Counted from the stretch's first letter, positions 25,701 to 36,089 are shown. The stretch is 64,000 nt of DNA from Bedellia somnulentella (GCA_963576735.1 OY755177.1:62001-126000), one strand, 5' to 3'. A program made the numbers and translations. Notes: generated by a model from the letters alone, not told the origin.

Positions 25701-28700
25701 AAAATCGTTGCGTTATTGACTTACTGACAGACAGCGCACAGCCTAAACAATTAGACCTAGAGAGCTGAAATTTGGCAGCTTTAATGCTTGAGATAAACAT
25801 GAATTTCCCGAAATTTTCACGCAAGAAAAATGACGAGAAAATATTGTTCATTAGAAACTTCTATAATTTAGATTATATTATACTGATATTTGGTATATAA
25901 GACTCGTTAATAGATATGAAGGTACATTACGAAAAAAAAACCAGATATTTTCACAGGAACATAAATTACAGGAGATTAAAATCATAAAACGTCTATGCTT
26001 TTCATTTCATATACGCACTTTATGGTATTGTAATTGATAAATTATTGTTAAGACAAAAACTTATAGAATTGGGTGATGGTAGCGTTCCTAAGGTTGTGCC
26101 AAAGTAACTATTCCATGCAGGAAAAGACACATGCAAAGCTAGTGAGTCATATAAGGCTCAGGATCATCCAAAGGGCAACGACGGCAGTTTTACTAAGGGA
26201 ATGAACCTGTCGAAAAACCTTAACTACCTAAGAGTCTTTAAAAGTCTAACAATGATATACTAGTTTGGCAAGAAATTAAAAGATATAAATATGGTTCTCC
26301 ATCAAAACTTATTTTATCGGCGGAATAAAATGAGGCCAACGAGTTACTCAATTACGAGTATCTAAGCATTTTCTAAATGCCTAAAACTGAATATATTAAA
26401 GTATCTATTTGTTTTTTCAGGTCTTAAACTGCTTTTTAAGGGTCCAAGCGGCGACACTAACTGGCGGTAAGTAGGAGTAAAAATTACAAATTAAGGGTTT
26501 TTTTAAACTTGTGATAAATATTGTGAGTTTTTTTTTTAACGAAAAGTAATGTATTGTGTAAGTAGCCAATATTTCAGTTCCCTTTTGTTTAACTTCGTCT
26601 AGGGTATGAGAGCCTGAGAGAAGATATTTTGTGTACAAGACATCAGATTTTTCAGAAGATATAATCAGCCAGGCAATGCGGAAACGATACAGAATTTTGG
26701 TTTTTGTTACGTCTAGTGGGCTGTAACATTATGAGCTGTTTTATTGTTTTGCTAATATTTTGTAGTAATACAAATTTAACAAACAAAGGGTAAACTATAG
26801 GCCCATTAATAAGACTTTTTTATTTCAATATATATTGTTCTCCACAAAACGCTCAAAACTGTTAAATTTAATATTGTATCTCACTCAAATAAATTAGCGA
26901 GTATGTAGACGATTTCTTACTTTACCATATTTTTAAAAGCTAGTTTTCATATCTTCCAGCTTACGATCCGATCGTGTTCCCGGGACCAGTGAAAGATATT
27001 GAACGACAAGAGCATGACACCACGGACCACGGGGTTTCAGAGGAGTGTCTGGGCCAGAACTTCTGTTCTGTGAAACCGCCAGACTACCCGCAAACCGAAT
27101 TTGACGAGATATTTAAGAAAAAGGTAAGCTTGATGCTCAAACTCAAACCTTCACGCCGAATATCCCTGAAGGAGTTGGTAGAGGTACTAATACTTCTGAA
27201 CATCACATAAAAAAATCGTTTCGAAAAAACCCCCGGGTTCGATCCCCGCCGGTGTGTCGATTTTTTTTTCCTTTATTTATTAGTAATAATCCCCACATGA
27301 GGTTTTCATGAACAAAAACATTCGAACTATGAGATAGTTAGGCGTTCTCAACATTTGCATTCTAACTGAAAAGGTAGTCAAGTGGCCTTCCGAATTAATG
27401 AAAAATTCGGAGGTTGGGAACGCAATCAATTTTACACTTATACGAAAACGAAACGTGTAAAAATTTCGCACTGGAAGCCATTGACACTGTAGCTCAATTG
27501 GCAGAGCGATGGGGGAGTATACCCGGAGGTCGCGGGTTCGATCCCCGCCGGTGTCGAAATTTTTCTTTCCTCTACTTATCCTTTATTTAATAGAGCTAGT
27601 TAGTAATCCATACAAATATTAAAGTCGCGCGCATACTCTAATTTACACGCAATGGTGTGTTTTGTTTTTGGTCTCGCGGTTTTGTATTACCAATCTGTAT
27701 TATATATCTATATATCTATATTTTCGATGATATTGAATAAACGAAATTAAACTGAGAGAAATTCTTCATTGACAAATACAATTTAAGTAATTGCCTAGTT
27801 TTCAATATTCTCAATTTGTTTTGAATTATTAAATCTAAAGCAATACTTATCTTAACTTTTAAAACACATTCTTAACTTTAACGCCAATCAAATTACAGAT
27901 ATGATTACTAGCAGGATTACTACAACAGAGTAATGAGTTCTATATTTAACTAAGACGGGTTTCTCGTCCATCAACTTGTCAAGACTTTTATCCTTGTTAC
28001 GGATAGTGTTGTTGGCAGCAGAGATGGTTTTATATAGGAGTGAGTCGTAGTAAGCTTCGGAAGACTATTTCGATTTGTTATTTAATTCCATCACTTTTAG
28101 GGGTGACCATTCCGTAACGGGTGACTTCGAATATTGCATCCTTTTCAGACTAAGTTAATGTTTTTTAGGGTCTGAGAATGTAGTATTGCAGCATTTTTGA
28201 AATCAAGTGTCCCCCTGGTTAGCGATAAAGGATAAACTTTACTGATGGTAACCTCATTTCTAGTCGTTTCATTCCTTATAAACATCTTGTGAAGCACCTG
28301 TCAACATAGATGATCCTGTCAATTTAAATTAAATTACTTCTGTTAATTAATTTTTCATATTGCAGCAATCAAAAACTCATTTTTATTTTGATTGAAACAC
28401 AATCAACCGCTAGAGTAAGACTCATTTTTAAGTCGTACACAATTAATGTAAGATTATGTACAAATAACAATTGTAAGCCGGCTACATAAAATCAACTACA
28501 CTTCCAGAAACTATTGTTCGTGCTGCAGAGCGCCAACACGACGGAGGTGGGCAACCGGCTGGGCGACCCCGACGAGCGCGACGACTGCCGCACCACAGTC
28601 ACCGTGAGTTACCACATACATACTTATACTCACGCCATCAGTGCTTAGTCATGTGCCAGTGTATTCGTACAAAACGGCGATAGGTCTGCCCCCTATCACG

Positions 28701-30983
28701 TGGGTACACTGTCCGAGCAAACATGGGTACTCTGAAAACCAGGTGACAAAGTCACGTGATGTTCAGAAGTATTAGTACCTCTGCCAACCCCTTCGGGGAT
28801 ATTCAGCGTGAATGTTTGAGTTTCAGTGAGTTTATACTAATAATTCAAACTCAACTCAAACGTGCATGCCGTTCATTCCCGAAGAGGTGGCAGAGTTACT
28901 AATACTGATATTAATCACGTGACATTGCTGTCACCTGGTTTACTGCTGTACCCACGTTTAGGGTGATAACGTTTTGCTTGGATAGTGTATTTAGTGTATA
29001 ACTAAGTATGTAATCTTTACTTTTAATTCAAACACACAGCAGCATTACTTTTATTCCTTTTTTTCTTCTTTTCCTTCCTCACGATGTTTTCTCTCTCTAT
29101 TAAGGACCATGATATATCAGTATAATATTGTTTATTTCAGTTTGAGGCTCCGTACAAAGTGCGCACCACGGAGGGGGAGTGGCGGACGGTGGTGCAGTCT
29201 CCCGACCACGACTTCGTGCAGCGGATTCGATTGGAAATTTGTTTGTGAGTTTGTTTTACTAAACCGTATAAGCTAATATAATTGCCATTTTGCTTGATCT
29301 GGGCAATTCATTTACTGAAAAAACATTTCATACGATACGTAATTATCACTGTATTGTAAATAATGGCAAAAAATTAATTCAAATTCAAATTCATTTATTT
29401 GCTATATAGAACATGGTACATTTGATGATACAACTTAATAATTTAGTTTCACATGTCTAAAGCGGCCAGTACACAATGGCCGACGATGGGCCACGCTTCG
29501 CAATTGGCAATTGTTGGCCACGATCAATTGGTGTTCACACAATGGCCCATTGCTCATTACTGTCTGGCAATCCACTTGCGACGGACGTCGAAGTAATTAT
29601 GGTTGCAGCTATTTATTTATTATTATGCATGTAATTTATTTTATTTATGGCGCTATTTATGTTATTTTTACGTCATATAGTGATTATCAATACATTTTGC
29701 AATAAAATATTCCAAAAAAAGTATAAGTATCTATGAGCGGTCGGTGACGAACTAAACAATGGCCCATTGTGGAAACACCACCGGCCATGCTACGCCACGA
29801 TTCCTTTGAAGTGTGCCCGAAAAACCGACAACTTCGCCATTGCGCGCCATTGCACGCCACGATCGGCAATTGTCCGCCATCATGCACCATTGCCCCCTGT
29901 ACACAGTGGCGATGGCGAGCAGTGGGCCATCGTCCGCCATTGTGTACTGGCCGCTTAACCTTTGTAGGTATGCAAATTATTTTGACGCAATTAAATCACA
30001 ATTAAGTTTTTACATTACAAATATTTTAAATTAACAATAATAATACGTCATGAGCAGTCTATAATGAAAATTAATTAATATGTCACTTAATCCTAATTAA
30101 AATAATAATAATGAAAATTAATTTAAATGTCACTTAATCCTAATTAAATAATAACAACCAATCTGAGCGCTTAACGTTTTAAATGTCAGGAATGTCACAT
30201 TTCCTATTTTATTTAATATGTCAGCCATTATTATTATAACTATAAAATTCGTTTAAATTATAAAAACAGTTTTGAACTAAATGCCACTTAAACAAAATAA
30301 TATCAAAGTCTCGCCTCACTACCAAAATATTCTACTGCAATAAGTTTTGAGAGTTTAAAAAGTTTGCATAATATTTTGATGCAAAAGTATATAGGTCTCT
30401 TGTTAGCTACTATGCCTCCCCCTCTTAAACAAGAACTACCAGAATTGTGTTCTACGAGGTATATTAAAAAAAAGAACAAAATGCATACAATGAGCATTAT
30501 TTGTTCGATGCAACCAGTGCACCTTAGATCTAACGTAAAACATAATTAAATTAAATTCATTAATTATGCTTTTACACAAAAATATAATCATTAGTGCATA
30601 CGGTATCTGCTAATCGTAAAATTCAGTGATATCAGAAAGGGCTGGCTGGGGCAAATTTTGAAAGAATCTCAATTGGACAATAGCAGATATTATAAGGAAC
30701 AATTGTTTTTCTGACTAATTTGAAAACTTGTAATGATAATTACAATTTCAGAGATGAAAAAGGAAGCTGTTTCAAGGATTTAGCGATATCAAGTGATTAC
30801 GTCACGTTTTGTAAACAGAAGTACATTACGTGGGAGATGTTGGTCGCTAAAGGGAATGGAGGGACGGAGGTCAAGAAAACAGACCTGCCTATTTGCTGCT
30901 CCTGTCACTACATGCCTGCAGACCTAGCCTCCAAGTTTGGCAAGCCTACAACGACACCAGTTGCTGATAAAAAGAAAAATTAA
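22712..30983 (+). CDS. Spätzle-like gene A, six coding exons, 222 aa predicted
   Basis: Predicted secreted Toll-ligand precursor. Coding exons are 22712-22738, 26421-26466, 26960-27123, 28508-28603, 29141-29244 and 30752-30983; all introns are GT-AG with phases 0,1,0,0,2, and the joined frame is open. Residues 1-19 form a signal peptide built across exons 1 and 2. The prodomain carries VFPGP, a C-x5-C pair and PDYP. Arg96 (VGNR before LGDP) is the likely processing site, nine residues before the first knot cysteine, giving a mature piece of about 126 aa. The seven cysteines C106, C145, C152, C166, then CCSC match the spätzle cystine-knot pattern. Compared with gene B the prodomain is very short and there is a lysine-rich C-terminal tail after the knot. 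Family knowledge: spätzle is cleaved by a clip-domain protease and binds Toll as a dimer. Orthology to a named spätzle member is not settled; the paralogy to gene B is firm. Confidence 0.9.
23287..24415 (+). mobile_element. SINE-B interrupted by a gag-like insert
   Basis: tRNA-like head and body to about 23497; the rest of SINE-B resumes near 24246 (TATTCGTACAAAATGGCGAT) to the 3' end. Confidence 0.75.
23498..24245 (+). pseudogene. Retroelement ORF1 (gag-like) fragment, frameshifted
   Basis: The first part encodes an AT-hook-like KRGRGRPPT followed by GQYVGIGRA. A frame change near 23740 leads to EQFLLELSEGFTQQMERYN and a coiled-coil-like stretch rich in E, K, R. At 23968 a third block (SIKEASEAMS then ERSSNEKTLRLEKENSNLKD) is again coiled coil. 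Resembles N-terminal gag of lepidopteran non-LTR elements; clade uncertain. Stops and shifts make it a relic. Confidence 0.6.
24462..24699 (-). mobile_element. SINE-A copy in gene A intron 1
   Basis: Full length with a 15-bp deletion near the head. Confidence 0.85.
25495..25680 (+). mobile_element. LINE reverse-transcriptase C-terminal remnant
   Basis: One + frame with a single stop reads LLGQTIRLG, then RSQLGRTEFGELCHIF, then LPGLKTKLFVLPVMINGAEK. This parallels the YLG...W.AFGKL...LKTK...CVLPVMTYG blocks of endonuclease-RT LINEs. A different clade from the RTE copies here. Confidence 0.65.
25692..26000 (+). repeat. Lepidopteran repeat beginning TCTATATATAAAA
   Basis: Start phrase and GAGCTGAAATTTGGCAG are familiar from lepidopteran Helitron-like repeats; the right end is not defined. 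Confidence 0.4.
26421..26466 (+). CDS. Gene A exon 2 (signal peptide second half)
   Basis: 46 nt after a TTTTTTCAG acceptor, ending at a GTAAGT donor. Reads VLNCFLRVQAATLTG plus one base. It completes the signal peptide, with VQA before ATL as the probable signal-peptidase site. The same position in gene B is a 304-nt exon, so most of the prodomain is absent here. Confidence 0.8.
26960..27123 (+). CDS. Gene A exon 3 (prodomain)
   Basis: 55 codons counting the split one. Carries VFPGP, ECLGQNFC (C-x5-C) and PDYP, all mirrored in gene B exon 3. Donor GTAAGC follows AAG. A SINE-B tail begins about 10 nt past the donor. Confidence 0.92.
27133..27212 (-). mobile_element. SINE-B 3' end in gene A intron 3
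   Basis: Inverted CTCAAACTCAAAC tail then CTTCACGCCGAATATCC. Begins about 10 nt after the exon 3 donor. Confidence 0.8.
27229..27600 (+). mobile_element. SINE-D, partial plus complete unit
   Basis: A truncated tRNA-like T-arm (27232-27263) with its 3' sequence is followed by a spacer containing AAGGTAGTCAAGTGGCC, then a complete tRNA-like head at 27483-27555. Confidence 0.7.
27483..27555 (+). repeat. tRNA-like SINE-D head
   Basis: 73 nt: acceptor arms GACACTG/CGGTGTC with one G-T pair, D-arm GCTC...GAGC, T-arm GCGGG TTCGATC CCCGC. The anticodon stem holds only four pairs and an eight-base loop, so a functional tRNA is unlikely. Confidence 0.6.
28508..28603 (+). CDS. Gene A exon 4 (cleavage site, first knot cysteine)
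   Basis: 32 codons, phase 0 on both sides, locally GC-rich. Contains VGNR then LGDPDERDDC. The Arg-to-Cys spacing is identical to gene B. NTT upstream is a possible N-glycosylation site in the prodomain. Confidence 0.92.
28613..28640 (-). mobile_element. SINE-A tail scrap at the gene A exon 4 donor
   Basis: CATACATACTTATACTCACG begins about 10 nt after the GTGAGT donor, then switches to SINE-B. Confidence 0.65.
28645..28826 (+). mobile_element. SINE-B 3' half
   Basis: From CTTAGTCATGTG to GCGTGAATGTTTGAGTTT. Faces the next copy tail-to-tail. Confidence 0.82.
28845..29000 (-). mobile_element. SINE-B 3' half, inverted
   Basis: Inverted tail TCAAACTCAACTCAAACG through GCTTGGATAGTG. With its neighbour it makes an inverted pair inside gene A intron 4. 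Confidence 0.8.
29141..29244 (+). CDS. Gene A exon 5 (cystine-knot core)
   Basis: Acceptor TTTATTTCAG, donor GTGAGT after two bases of a codon. Includes the conserved knot tryptophan (EGEWRTV) and the second cysteine in RLEIC, aligned with VEIC of gene B. Confidence 0.92.
29461..29955. mobile_element. PIF/Harbinger-type MITE in gene A intron 5
   Basis: 495 bp bounded by about 33-bp terminal inverted repeats (AGCGGCCAGTACACAATGGC at left), flanked by TAA on both sides (29458-29460, 29956-29958). The interior is rich in recurrent GCCATTG/CAATGGC units and has no transposase. Confidence 0.8.
30752..30983 (+). CDS. Gene A exon 6 (knot C-terminus and stop)
   Basis: The first base completes a TTA codon. 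Contains GSCF, TFCKQKY and ICCSC, the terminal knot cysteines. After CCSC it continues for about 26 residues, ending in a lysine-rich KKKN tail before TAA; gene B stops about 7 residues after its CCSC. Confidence 0.93.
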
Positions 30984-31334
30984 TAATTTTATAATACCAA
31001 GTTAAAAAGAAATTAAATTCTCACACAATGGCAAGTTAAGAGGACACGTTCACAGCCAGCTGAGACATTTAGAGGCTGTTTTTTAAAACATGTAGTTCTG
31101 TTGGCTAATTTTGCGGGTTACTCTTAAATATTGCCTAAACAGTTACTGTGTCATTATAAAGTTGACATGACACGTAACAAAAAATATAACAAATTGTCAT
31201 ACATAGGTAAAATGTTTTATATGCATAAGGTATAGTAACAAATCCTTTTTTGTTCTTTTTGATACCCATTCATAGTTGTGAGTATTATAAAACGAGAAGC
31301 TAAGGCTTGTTATTTTATACTTTGAATTATTTCA

Positions 31335-31620
31335 AAGAAGGCAAAGGTTCGGTGCATGTGTAAGAGGAATCGGGTTAAATACATACTGGTTCGTAGTCCC
31401 TAAGGTGTCTGATAGGGATGTGTACTATTTCCATGGCTCCTCAATTTGTTTATGCAAGACTGACAGAGTTGCGGGAAAGTGTTTTAGGACTAAGAGTAGG
31501 TGATTATGTCATTAGATGTATCTTATATTCGATAGTGCAATCATCAGTGGAAGAGATGCAAGAAATAATAAAAATATTGCATGAATTGCCCCTTCAAAAT
31601 AAGGGATTTTCTGTGAAGTT
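31335..31620 (+). mobile_element. RTE LINE palm-domain fragment, decayed
   Basis: Corresponds to copy 1 from the ACVRING region through LRESDYGLR and the post-YADD segment. The active site itself is mutated (CILYSIVQSS in place of CLLYADDQVL). Lies just after gene A. Confidence 0.7.
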
Positions 31621-31982
31621 CAATTTAATTTGATAATTCAATCAAAAATGAAAGTGCTAGTGAATGAAACATAAATATAGTTTAGTTATAAGTTAAAAAT
31701 ATATTTTCTCCAACGATGTAAGGTGTTTTTTATTTAACAACATACATAATTGTTTTACAAGTTATTTTCAAGAAACTTTTGCTTTGCTCAAGAGCCTACA
31801 CATACACTTAAAAACCAACGAGAAAGTCAACCTTGGATTGATAGTCTGAGAAATTCTTCCCGGCATGTATATAAGTAAATTTCAAAATTTTTAACTGTTC
31901 AGACAGACAATATACAACATAATTAGATGCATTAAATTACACTAAATACTCTTCAGTATTAGTACCACTGATACTACTTGTA

Positions 31983-32196
31983 CATACAGACATATACTCA
32001 CGGCTGTAAATCGCTAGAAAGGGAAGCTAGAGCTTCGGAATAAGAAAATCCTCAGTCACCTTTGAAATATGTGTGGAAAGATATTGGACAAACAAAGTTT
32101 TTGGCGATGTCATTGGCGGCGCCAATTAATTAAAAAGCCCCAATACCCTTAGCCTCCTAAATGGGGAAGTGCTATTCTAAGCCGACACAACACAGC
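31983..32196 (-). mobile_element. SINE-A copy, internally shortened
   Basis: CATATACTCACGGC to GCCGACACAACACAGC. Confidence 0.82.
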
Positions 32197-32569
32197 AAGT
32201 ACTTGTACAAAGAATAAAAGCAAATTTTCTTTTTTCTAATGTATGTGTAAAATAAAATATCTTATTTCCTATTAGCTTAATTAACAATATAGTATATGTG
32301 TTAATAAACAGCACAAGCCAAAAGATACTGTCGAATATTGATTCGAATTGATTGAGTCATTGGACCATAAGTACCATATTGTTTCAAACATACCTTTGTG
32401 CAAGCGGAATTTTGTCAAGTTCAAAACAAGAGGCACGAAGGAGCTACTTATATCATATTAATATTACAAAACTGACGACTTTATTTGCTTCAAGGAGATA
32501 ATCTCAGAAACTAATCTTGACTCACTTGAATCACAAGTGAAAACACGGAGAGAAACATAACATAACATA

Positions 32570-32918
32570 AACGTTCACGCCGAATATCCCCGAAGGGGTT
32601 GGCAGAGGACTAATACTTCTGAGCATCACGTGACTTTGTCACCTGGTGTCTAGAGTACCCAGGTTTGGCATGGACAGTGTACTCACGTGATAGGGGGCAG
32701 GCCTATCGCAGTTTTGTACGAATACACTGTCACATGACTAAGTACAACTCAGCCATGTGGGTTTCCTCACGATGTTTTCCCTCACCGTTAACAACCATGA
32801 TAAATTAACCACACATATGTTTTTAGAAGAGCCAAATTGGTGTAGGCTTGACCCGGGATTGGAATACTAGTCGTTTGCACGATAACCGGTGTTCTACGCA
32901 TTGAGCTATCACGGCATA
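32570..32918 (-). mobile_element. SINE-B, full length
   Basis: Inverted end AACGTTCACGCCGAATATCC to inverted head GAGCTATCACGGC. The tail is of the TTATG type (AACATAACATAA outside). Confidence 0.88.
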
Positions 32919-33239
32919 GTGATACGCCGAGAAATTCATTTGAAATCAAATCTTCACAAATACGACGTCAGGTGGGTTGACAGCTAGTCTTCATAATATT
33001 CAATGTTGTCCAACAAAAAAAACTAATGTAGGGTCTTATAACTCGTGAAACCTGATATTTGTATAAAAATTCAATATATAATTCAAAACAGAGCAGCCAA
33101 AATACCTGTTTCTCGATATTTTACTCTCCGCGACATTCACTTTTATCTTCCGGGATGTTAACGCTATGTTGAGGATATCGAGCCTCGACTGCTTTTATTT
33201 CCTGTCAAACTAGTTGTCAAGGAGGTGTTCGTGTTTGTA

Positions 33240-33545
33240 TGTATTTATGTATTAAGTATGCAATATCAGGAGCAATGATCGAAGAGACGACTTAATAACA
33301 ATGAAATTAAAGTTATGAGTGAAACCGATCGATGGTAGGAAAGATGATATTGCAAAAAATATAGAAAAAGGAATGTTAAGATGGTGTGTGAATATAGCGA
33401 GGATGGGTGAAAGTAAATTGGTGAAAGCTTCATAATATTTTCAGTAGAGGATATTCGCAGAAAAGTATTTACATCTAACTGCAAATGTGCTCAAGACTGC
33501 CTTCTTGAAAAAGTATGAAAAATAAAAGGGCAAGTATAAAAATAT
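33240..33545 (+). mobile_element. RTE LINE 3' fragment, decayed
   Basis: Matches DDIVRKIEKGMLRW and following RTE sequence with many changes. Its right part abuts the 3' end of the Helentron-like element at 33552. Confidence 0.65.
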
Positions 33546-33717
33546 TGATAACTAGTGGATCGTCCCAGCTTCGCACGGGTAGCGTTGTTTTTAACACGCT
33601 TTTATTAGGTCGACCTGTATGTATGTAACTATGTAATCAAATCTAAGAATACTAATTTAACCATCTTCTCAAGGTCATAGCGTTATGAAAATTGGCAGTT
33701 GTATGTGATTTCGATGA

Positions 33718-34130
33718 CAATGGATAATATGGTACTGTCGAGCTGATCTGATGATGAAGCCGGAAGATATGAACTGGAACTTCATGATGGATGATCGTAG
33801 CATAGCCGTGTTTGGACTTGTTAAAAAGGTCTTGTAATGAACGTTGACCATGATTAGGTTTCAAGGTCTGATGATGAAGCCGGAAGATAGGCACTAGCAT
33901 TCCATGATGAAATATCGTATCATAGCCGTGTTTGGACTTATTAGAAAGGTCTTGTAATGAACCTTGACTACGATTAGGTTTCAAGGTCTGAATACAATAA
34001 TATGGTACTGTCGAGCTCATCAGGTGATGGAGCCGGAAGATATTAACTGGAACTTAATGATGGATGATCGTATTATAGCCGTATTTGGACTTGTTAGAAA
34101 GGTCTTGTAATGAACTTTGACCACGAAATG
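33718..34130 (-). repeat. Tandem repeats, 120-bp unit
   Basis: GATGATGAAGCCGGAAGATA recurs at about 33749 and 33869, exactly 120 bp apart. A third diverged unit near 34025 is preceded by a second copy of ATAATATGGTACTGTCGAGC. Confidence 0.8.
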
Positions 34131-34144
34131 AACTTTGACCACGA

Positions 34145-34387
34145 GTGATCTTAAGTTGGGCATCTACCGTGCACAAGATGCAAGGCTGTACGGTAGACCA
34201 CGCCGTGGTGTACTTAGGGTCCCGTACTTTTGCGGATGGACAGGCATATGTGGCGCTAAGTCGAGTAAAATCACTTAGTGGTCTCCAGATTGAAGAGCTA
34301 GATTGTTCTAAGCTGACAGGTAAGACACCATGCAATACAGACGCACTGGCGGAGATGGAGAGGATGCGGGCTCATTCGTCTATTTGA
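34145..34387 (+). pseudogene. PIF1-like helicase C-terminal fragment
   Basis: [20 protein letters not shown], then [20 protein letters not shown] and [13 protein letters not shown], are the last helicase motifs (V and VI) of PIF1-type helicases carried by Helitron/Helentron and large virus-like transposons. Only the C-terminus is present and it reads opposite to the surrounding Helentron-like element, so it is a separate capture or nested element. Frame open to the stop at 34387. Confidence 0.75.
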
Positions 34388-34437
34388 AATAAATGTTTAA
34401 AATATGCCATTAGCCAAGACTAAAAAGCATAAAATAA

Positions 34438-34961
34438 ATTAATAGTTTAAAAAACACTAAAAAACACGCTTTTATAAGTGCACTTAAAAGTCAAAAATAA
34501 ATTACGGATTGTTCAAGTTGTCTCTATTTCTGGGCTGAAGTGTAAACTATGTGCTTTTAATTATAATATTTGATTGTAAAAGCGTGGGGAGCTGGAAAAG
34601 GAAAGATTTTTTGTTTACCTTGCTAAGAAATCAAGTTAAGCGATGTTTCGGGAAGCAGGTTACAGAGATCGGCACTCTAACTAGAGTTGCAGCACCACTA
34701 GTTGGAGGCTCTATATTAAACAGTCTATTCAAAGTACTAGTCAACAGTGGCAAAATGTAGAGTTTTTGTTCGTGTATTTGTTTACAAGAAAGTTTTTCCT
34801 GCTCCAGCACCCCACGCTTTTACAATCAAATATTATAATTAAAAGCACATAGTTTACACTTCAGCCCAGAAATAGAGACAACTTGAACAATCCGTAATTT
34901 ATTTTTGACTTTTAAGTGCACTTATAAAAGCGTGTTTTTTAGTGTTTTTTAAACTATTAAT
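34438..34961. repeat. Long inverted repeat, 158-nt arms
   Basis: Left arm 34438-34595 and right arm 34803-34961 are reverse complements with about one mismatch; similarity decays inward. The roughly 205-bp spacer holds a short frame ending LNSLFKVLVNSGKM with no family I can name. Confidence 0.9.
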
Positions 34962-35642
34962 TTTTTTAAATATCTGAGGTTTCTTTCTTCAGTCATTACT
35001 CAAGCATTGTGAAATTCAGCGCAATGTTTTCAATTTATTAAATTTATAGCACTCCCTAAACAGTGTAGTTTTGTGATTTTTAATGCGCTTTAATGAACGG
35101 TTCAGTATTTCCTTTTAATAGCATTTTGGAATAAAACGCTATGAAGTATTTATAACAATCAAAAAACTAAATCATTACGTGTTGTAGGATGCAACTACTG
35201 GCGCCATCTAGTATGTTGTATGTAAATTAGTAACGATTCGGTTGTGGTCACGGGTGCGATGGCTTATTTTATTGTATAATTTCGGTGTTTCTCTACCGAT
35301 TTCTATGATTCTTTTTTTATTGAATAGGTAATAATGTAACCTTTTTTAAATTAGGGATGAGTGAGAGGTTTACAAACGTAAGAGTAAACAAATATAATCA
35401 GAATGTTCCGAACTGCTAAGCTATCAGGAATTACACGTGTTATTGTGAGTCAACCGTAAAAGATAGACATAAATTGTTGAGGATTTTTTTTAGATAATTT
35501 TATGAAAAATATTTCCGTCATACATGATTTCTATGTAAGTTTAACCATTAAGGCTGCACACGCAACGGAAGCATAAAAAATGGAGTAACTTCTCCCGTTT
35601 TCCCAAAATTTCCCAAAATTTAATGTTTTTTTGACATGAATT

Positions 35643-35924
35643 CCTCATGTGGGGATTATTACTCATAAATAAAAGATGTTGTTGAAAAGGTAGACAAGTG
35701 GCCGTCCGAATTAGTTAAAAAATTCGGAGGTAGGAAACGCAAACACTACTTGAACGTGTAAAAAAGAAACAAAGGATAGAGAAATTTCGCGCTGGATGCT
35801 AACTGACACTGTGGCTCAGTTGGCAGAGCGACGGGGGCGTATACCCGAAGGTCGCGGGTTCGAACCCCGCCAGTGTCGAAATTTTTCTTTCCTTTAATAA
35901 CACCTTTTATTTATGAGTAATAAT
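35643..35924 (+). mobile_element. SINE-D with inverted terminal segments
   Basis: tRNA-like head at 35805-35877. 21-bp arms at 35655-35675 and 35904-35924 are exact reverse complements, so the unit can fold back on itself. Confidence 0.7.
35805..35877 (+). repeat. tRNA-like SINE-D head with perfect stems
   Basis: 73 nt; seven-pair acceptor GACACTG/CAGTGTC, four-pair D-stem and five-pair T-stem are all perfect. The anticodon arm has four pairs and an eight-base loop, unlike a working tRNA. Confidence 0.6.
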
Positions 35925-36055
35925 TTCCCAAAATTCCCCTTTACTACTCTGCTGGAAAGTATACAAAAACCTGCCCAGGAGTATGGAGGATAATTGTACC
36001 AAGTTTCGTTAAAATCCGTCGAGTAGTTTTTGTTTCCATAAGGAAAATACAAACC

Positions 36056-36086
<31 letters not shown>
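36056..36086 (+). repeat. GACA microsatellite
   Basis: About eight units, within the Helentron-like 5' region. Confidence 0.9.

Positions 36087-36089
<3 letters not shown>

Noticed and set aside
27483..27555. Functional tRNA gene
   Set aside because: The anticodon arm is abnormal and the same unit recurs at 35805 with shared flanks, so it is treated as a SINE head.
29687..30034. Several overlapping frames on both strands
   Set aside because: All fall in the MITE micro-repeats at 29461-29955.
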